Assembly: GCF_040807025.1 (NCBI RefSeq)
Contig: NC_090981.1
Location: 8,196,501-8,260,500 of the forward strand
DNA: 64,000 nucleotides
Direction: 5' to 3'
DNA from: Struthio camelus
Taxonomy: Eukaryota > Chordata > Aves > Struthioniformes > Struthionidae
Shown: positions 58,401-64,000 of the stretch, one piece after another
How positions within the stretch are numbered: position 1 is the stretch's first letter
Layout: each line of letters begins with the position of its first letter
The notes under the pieces: generated by a model
Told to the model about the DNA's origin: nothing
What the model saw: the letters and a program-made list of their open reading frames with translations, nothing else
Database searches by the model: none
Made by a program: the position numbers and the translations under genes

Positions 58401-61400
58401 TGTCCTTCCACAGCCTCTCAGGAATTCGTTTCACCATGACCCTTCCTTGCTGTCTTAATTATTCATGGTCCTAATGGGAAATCATTATCACTTTTCAACA
58501 CAATGTTCCACTCACTGCTGCACAGGCCTCCAGTATGGCAACTGTATTCTTCCTTGTTTTTTGTCTGTTTTTTGGAAAATAGCCATTAAGATGACATTGA
58601 TTAAGTGTGTTGACATTGGCAGCTTGGGGTCATCTCAAAACAGGCACTAGATTAAATAGAAAGTAGATATATTTATAGCCTCGAGCTTATTCAGTGAATA
58701 TTCAGCAAAGCCTATGTTAACTCAGGCTCTCCTCCATAGTGCAATAAGAATCTTTCTGGATCTGGAAGGACCATTATCAGCAGACACACTTTGTCAAAGC
58801 GCATTTCAGTTTATTTTTTGAGCTGATCAGGACCAGCTGAGAGCATCTGCTCTGGGTTATTCGGTGCACTCCCACCCCCTCACCCTTTGTGGGATTGTTA
58901 ATACTCCTGTGTGATCATGATATGGATTTTACAACATAAGGACTAAGTCTTGTGGCTCTTGAAGTAGGACTTGTGGCAGGACTTCTGGAGGGACAAAAGC
59001 AAGTTTATGCTGCAATCTGTTCCCCTTAGTCATGGAAAGGGTGATGGCCTTTGCCTTTCAAATAGGGACTGGGGCTCCAGCTATGAAACTCAGTAAAGGA
59101 AATACTTACTGGAGGTTATAGACAAAAACATCTGTAGTAATAATACTGTGAGACACATTCATATATGCTATTAAAAAGCTGAAAATTCTCATTTATTACT
59201 GAGCTGTGTAGTACTAACAGCACGAGCTATGAGAAATATAAACTTTAAACTGTCTGACATCACTCACCTTGAGTGATTCTATTTTAATCCTGCTTTTTTT
59301 CCTGTTAATTACATAGAAATCATCAGGTTTCGCTCATAAATACTTGCAACATGAGTGTACAAGAGTGGCATGTTGTTTCCAAAGACTTTAATGATGTTGA
59401 TTACAATAATTTTCAAGTAATGACTGCAGGGGAGTCAAGACACTTGACTGCTGTAAGGGTTTTCTCCAGCAATGGAGAGGCTCGAGGACTCGCTGCTGTT
59501 GAACGCAGCACTGCAGAGGGTCCTGAGCTAAGGGCAAGTTTGAGAAGTCCAGGCATTAATGTCACTGCAGAGTTGAGTCAGATCATTTCTTCTTGTGTTT
59601 GAGCCCTTGGGTCAGCCTAATCCAGCTGTGAGCAGTGAGCCCTTGCTGGCTCTGTGGTTGCCGACCTGTTTCACCAAGACACAGGGACATACAGGGACAT
59701 ACACATCCTGGTGCCTTAATGAGCTGGTGAGAAGGGTTTAGCCAGGGAACAGGAAAAGGATGAGGATTTAGGTCAACAGTGTAGTAAATGCCAAATATAA
59801 CTCTATAGTAAAGGTATCCGCAGGGATCCCATAAGCTGGGAAATACTGCTGCAGTTCAGTCAGAGAGACTTGAACTCAGAAAGTATATCTGAGACAATAA
59901 ATGCAAGACTTTGGGAGCAAATTTTGATAAAGTATGATGCCAGGGAAAGTGCAAGCATGACGCTAATGCACAGCACAGAGTACTTCTGCAAGTTGTTCTC
60001 TCCCATTGGAAAGGTCTCGAAGGTCCTTCTCTTTCACTCCTATCTTGAAGGACAGTTTGACTCATATTAGACCTGTTCAAGCCCTTATTTAATAAGCCAA
60101 AACAATAAATATATGCTTGGCATGTGCAGAGCTTAAAAAGCCCACTGGACAAATGCCGGCTGCCAACCAAATCATGTTTTTGTACAACTTGTGCTGTCTC
60201 TCAAACTGTATAGAAAAAACAAGATGTGCTCTGAATGCCATTCAGGTTGCTGATCCCCTGTGTATATCAGGTGGCTCCCGTTCTCGGTAAAGCTGCTGGC
60301 AGAGGGCCACTTGGAATAGCCAGCCACAACACACAAATGGAGGCTTGCCCGGCTTGTTATTAAATGGATTTCACTGGACAAAGTGTGATCAAAAGCTGGA
60401 AATTTCCTGGGCAAGGGAGTATTTTAAAGAGGCAATTTCCCACCTGTTCTCTTCATAATCCTTAATTTTCTCAATCCCATCTCACTTTACTTGCTTACTA
60501 AATAAAGCTGCCCTGTGCACATGATTGATTGCTTCAAAATGTTTAGCCAGAATGCTCCTGCTGTTTGATAGATAAATGCATACATAAAGGGCAAACTATT
60601 GCTCTTACGGTTCTCATAATGCAGCATGCACAATGTCAGCATCGGCACTGGGGACTGTTTAGAGCATTATATGAAGAAGCAGAAAATGCATGAGTTTATA
60701 AATAGTGGGGCCTTCAGGAAATAGCTCGAGATTTGCTCTTTGGTCCATGTGAGGGGCATACTGCAGCCTTGCTGCGGGAGTACATGAGTACTGAAAGCAA
60801 GTAGCTTCCCTGGGAAAAAATGAGTTCAGCATAAGGGCTTCAAAAATTATTGCCTAAAAAACTGCAGCTATGAAAGTTAATGGAAAGTTTGTGTTAGGAT
60901 CAAGGAAAATTGTTTAGGTGCAAAAGTGTGACTTTCCTGAACCTAATCGCCAAGTGTAAGTTCAGCGCAGCAAATACAAGTGTTCAAAAGCAACGCAAGT
61001 GAGTTATCCTGTCACCAGGAGACCTAGTTCAAGATGTAAGCGCTCTTGTTCTCAAGCCTACTTCTTTCTTTTCATTTGGCATGGATGACACTGACAGTCA
61101 ATCATTCCCTAATCCAGATCTGTGAAATTATCAGGTTAAAGAAATCCTACTGTGAAAAAAAGAAATGACTTAAACTGGATCTCCCAGGCCTTTCAAACCC
61201 ACACTTTTCTTTCTGGGGTCTGTAGCAGTTATTCATACTATCAATAGCTATTTTCAAATTAAGGAGTTAAACTTAAAAAAAAGAAAACCCAAATCACATT
61301 TATTTTCTTCCCTTCTTTTTTCAACCACATTTTTTATTAGAGATATGAATTAGATCTCATTTGAAAGCGCCTAGTGAAATCTTTTACTATGACACAGTAA

Positions 61401-62329
61401 GTCAAAATAAGCTTGGAGCTCAAGTACCTAATTAGAAGTACCCAATGACTTAAAATTCCATTTAAAGAGAATTAGCAAAAGGAACTGGGCACCAAAAAAG
61501 GACATAGGTATTTGCACCAATATACTATGGACAGAATGAGGAAGGCTTAGTAAAAGGATTTTGCTAAAATATTCTTATTTTAGCAAACGACAGGCTTTTT
61601 TCTGTAACTCCCTTACTCTGCAACTCTGCAATAATACTGTTCCAAAATTCCCAGCTCCTTCCTCTGCACCCAGTATCCCCTTTTCCCCATAAGTCCCCCA
61701 GAGCAGCCGCTTTAGTCCCCTTCAGCGATGTTTTGCATGGGTTATTGGTAAGTGCGATGCATTTGCTCAGGGAGAGGCAGTGCTGGCTGCGCTGCATGCA
61801 CAGCAGCTGAAAGATGAGGAGCTGTCAGTGGTACTTACTGTTCCCAAATGGGGTGTTTATGCAGCACAATAATTGGGAAAAATAACACACCATAAAATTA
61901 CGAAAACTTTACAGGGCATTCTCTGGCTCCAGTAATGTTTTTTAAGTGCTTTTAGTTCCTGGGATGCAAGATGTTATAGAAATGCCAACTATTATTGATC
62001 CATCTCAAATTATGATTTGTGAAAAATCAAACCTCAGGACATATTCATTGTGGCAAAGTGATGAATCTTCCATTTTACAGCACTTACAGGTAAAAATGAT
62101 CCCCAGCCCCAACACAGAATGTGCTGTACATTACCATTTAAGGCAGTGACAGTGGAAAATAGAGAGCAAGCAAGGAAAAATATCTGGAACGTACACTTAA
62201 AAAATGAAGGAACAATAATAAAATAAGTTCCATTTATATTCAAGATAAAGGGAAGTAACTTTAAGCAAACAAAAAGATAAAGCCTGTAGGCAGGTCTATG
62301 AAGACATATACTTTGAAAATGACTATCCT
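55470..62329. other. Intergenic AT-rich DNA
   Basis: No exon of SLC28A3 or any other gene recognised. Several stretches (for example 56,880-57,170 and 60,480-60,720) combine octamer-like ATGCAAAG, TTAGCATAA and TAATTA words and could be regulatory, but this is untested. AC and ATT microsatellites lie near 57,931 and 57,992. Confidence 0.5.
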
Positions 62330-62334
62330 GATGC

Positions 62335-62900
62335 ACATAAAAAAAAATTAATGGACTCCTTAACAACCTCCAAATGCCCCACATTCCCAGATACAAAAAG
62401 GGACATCTTAGAAAAAGCATTAGTTGAGGAGACCATTAATTCACTAAATAATGGAAAAACAGCTGTCTTGGATGGTTTCCCAAATCAATTCTATAAAGAC
62501 TTTAAAGAAACTCAGGGGTCCATTTTGTGTGCAACATTCAGGATGGCCTTTGAATGTGGTGAAGAGCCAAGATATTTAGCAGAAGCCTAATTGAAACTGC
62601 ACATATCCATCATCCTTTGATCTAGTTCACCTACAAAGTGCTTGCAAAGGCATTTCCAAAAGGCTTAAATCTATTTTTCCCATTACTGAAAATCACAATT
62701 AGATCAACTTTGTTAACAGAGATTATTTGATTATTAAGAAACACATTTTTGGCTTTATCACATTAATTAGAATAAGTAACAGAAGGATCATTGCTTGTGA
62801 AGTACAAAAAGCCTTGGTTTGCAATGCCTTAGCATTTAAGCAGTGATAATAAGCCTCTACATCTATATCCAAAAATCACATTAGTTTTTTTAAGAACAAA
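62335..62900 (+). mobile_element. L1-type LINE fossil (reverse transcriptase fragment)
   Basis: The plus strand encodes EETINSLNNGKTAVLDGF, then PNQFYKDFKE, the fingers block typical of L1/Tx1 reverse transcriptases (SLKNGKSPGPDGFP, EFYKxFKE). Broken frames follow with KVLAKA- and KRLKSIFPI-like text and a VNRDYL segment in the expected order (KILAKxLAxRLxxxxP, DQxGFVxxR). The usual PGPDG is AVLDG. Multiple stops show an old, dead copy. This is not CR1, whose equivalent block reads [10 protein letters not shown]. Confidence 0.6.
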
Positions 62901-64000
62901 TTGTTCCACAAGACCCAACAGCCAGGAATTAGGCAAAGTACCCTTTTTTTCCCATAAAATGCTAATTTCTCAAAAGAAAAATTGTTGGTAGGAAAGTATT
63001 GCTTTCAATGAATTCTTGAGCTTGAAAAATGTTTGGAAAAGTTTCAAAATCCTCAAAATGGCCTGTTCAAAATGCAAAATCCAGTTGTCTTCGCCAGCAT
63101 GCAAAATACAAGGTAGTTATAGTGGCAGTTTAAAAAGATTTTACAAGTATGCTAAAGAAAACACTTGAATTGACCTGGACCGCATTTTCCCCTGGTCGAA
63201 GGACAAGCAGGGCATCCAGGCTGAGTCCTTTCACTGCATTCCTCCAGTCCCTAGTTACAGAGATGTTCCCGATGCCCTGAGCCAAACTGCTCCCTTTGGC
63301 CTTCTTACAAGGACAGAGAGCCAGATCTACTGATGGTCTGTAGGAGGGGACTGAAGACTTTCCAAGATTGGCCCAAGATTTCCTAGGCTTAACCTGGACT
63401 ATCTGCTTTCCTTTTGTCAGTTTTTGTCTAACACTGAAATATAACCACAGCACAGGAATGAATACATAGAAAAAATCCTATTGCGTAAAGGTAATATCTT
63501 GCATTTGTTTTTCTTGATTTTTGAACTATTTAACATCCTTATTACCCTTATCCTCTGATTTTTATTTTCACTTCATCATGCCCTTTCTATTGATTTCATT
63601 CTTTTACTCTTCCTTCAACCTTTCTGTCTCTCTGAGCACTTTGATTGTCCCATTAACCTGTTTCTCTCTTCATTCCCATTTCTTGTTTATTTTCTTTGCC
63701 TTCATTTCTTTTATCCCATTCTGTTTCTTCCTCTCATTCTTGTCTCATCCTTGACTCCCCATTTCTCTCTTCTCTTTGCATTTCTCTCCCCATCCTCTAG
63801 TTCTAACTTTACTTCCTTCCTTGTGCTCCAGCTCATGGTTTTCCTTTCTCTCCACACACTCCCATATTTGTCTCTCTTTGTAAGATGTAAAGCTTGTATC
63901 CCCTTTGTTGCCATTTTCTTGTTTTTTTTCCCCAGTCAGTATACCACAAGAGGAGCAAAATTCAGCTGTTCAAGTCCCTGTATATTTCACGTTTTTCATA
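62901..64000. other. Intergenic DNA with polypyrimidine-rich tract
   Basis: No gene recognised. From about 63,520 to 63,870 the plus strand is strongly C/T-rich (TTTCTCTCTTCATTCCC-type words), giving spurious open frames on both strands. Confidence 0.5.

Noticed and set aside
59351..59602. 83-codon open frame
   Set aside because: No domain, no splice context and no similarity to a known family; consistent with chance.
63521..63914. Open frames in the C/T-rich tract
   Set aside because: Low-complexity Phe/Ser/Leu or Lys/Glu/Arg peptides produced by the polypyrimidine composition.
17700..64000. SLC28A3 (next gene after RMI1 in human order) exons
   Set aside because: No recognisable concentrative nucleoside transporter segments in short or long frames; the gene is either beyond the window or lost.

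Overview
This window is vertebrate nuclear DNA, almost certainly from a bird. Three things point that way: CR1 LINEs of avian type dominate the repeats; the HNRNPK-RMI1 head-to-head gene pair is recognisable and belongs to the block that is Z-linked in birds (human 9q21); and introns and intergenic DNA are fairly short. Only one functional protein-coding gene is visible.

Layout. Positions 1 to about 9,650 hold the 5' half of HNRNPK on the minus strand. Six coding exons (145 codons, all phases consistent) cover the N-terminal nuclear localisation signal, KH1 and the start of KH2; the rest lies off the left edge. One intron carries a perfect 10-bp minisatellite of about 46 units, another a long TG/AC palindrome. 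A CpG island at about 8,160-9,950 is the HNRNPK promoter and was presumably shared with RMI1. RMI1 follows on the plus strand (10,973-17,396) but is dead: two early stops, at least five frame breaks, and a full-length 4.5-kb CR1 inserted inside its single coding exon, flanked by a 7-bp direct repeat.

From 17,400 to 64,000 I find no supported gene. This stretch holds a second, nearly identical CR1 (23,750-27,409), an internal CR1 scrap (53,135-53,822), several older CR1 fossils on both strands, two ancient MIR-type SINEs, an L1-type LINE fossil near 62.4 kb, three candidate LTRs and simple repeats. No exon of SLC28A3, the next gene in the human order, was recognised.

Interpretation. Intact HNRNPK exons beside a heavily decayed RMI1 suggest a female-specific W chromosome copy, on which HNRNPK is known to be retained in birds while most neighbours decayed. 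This is inference from decay pattern and synteny; the window contains no direct sex-linkage evidence. I found no new multi-gene system. The most interesting items are the intronic minisatellite, whose transcript strand is a pyrimidine-rich array inside an RNA-binding protein's own gene, and the fine structure of the CR1 insertions (direct-repeat flanks, a 30-nt microinversion, an internal fragment without a 3' end).
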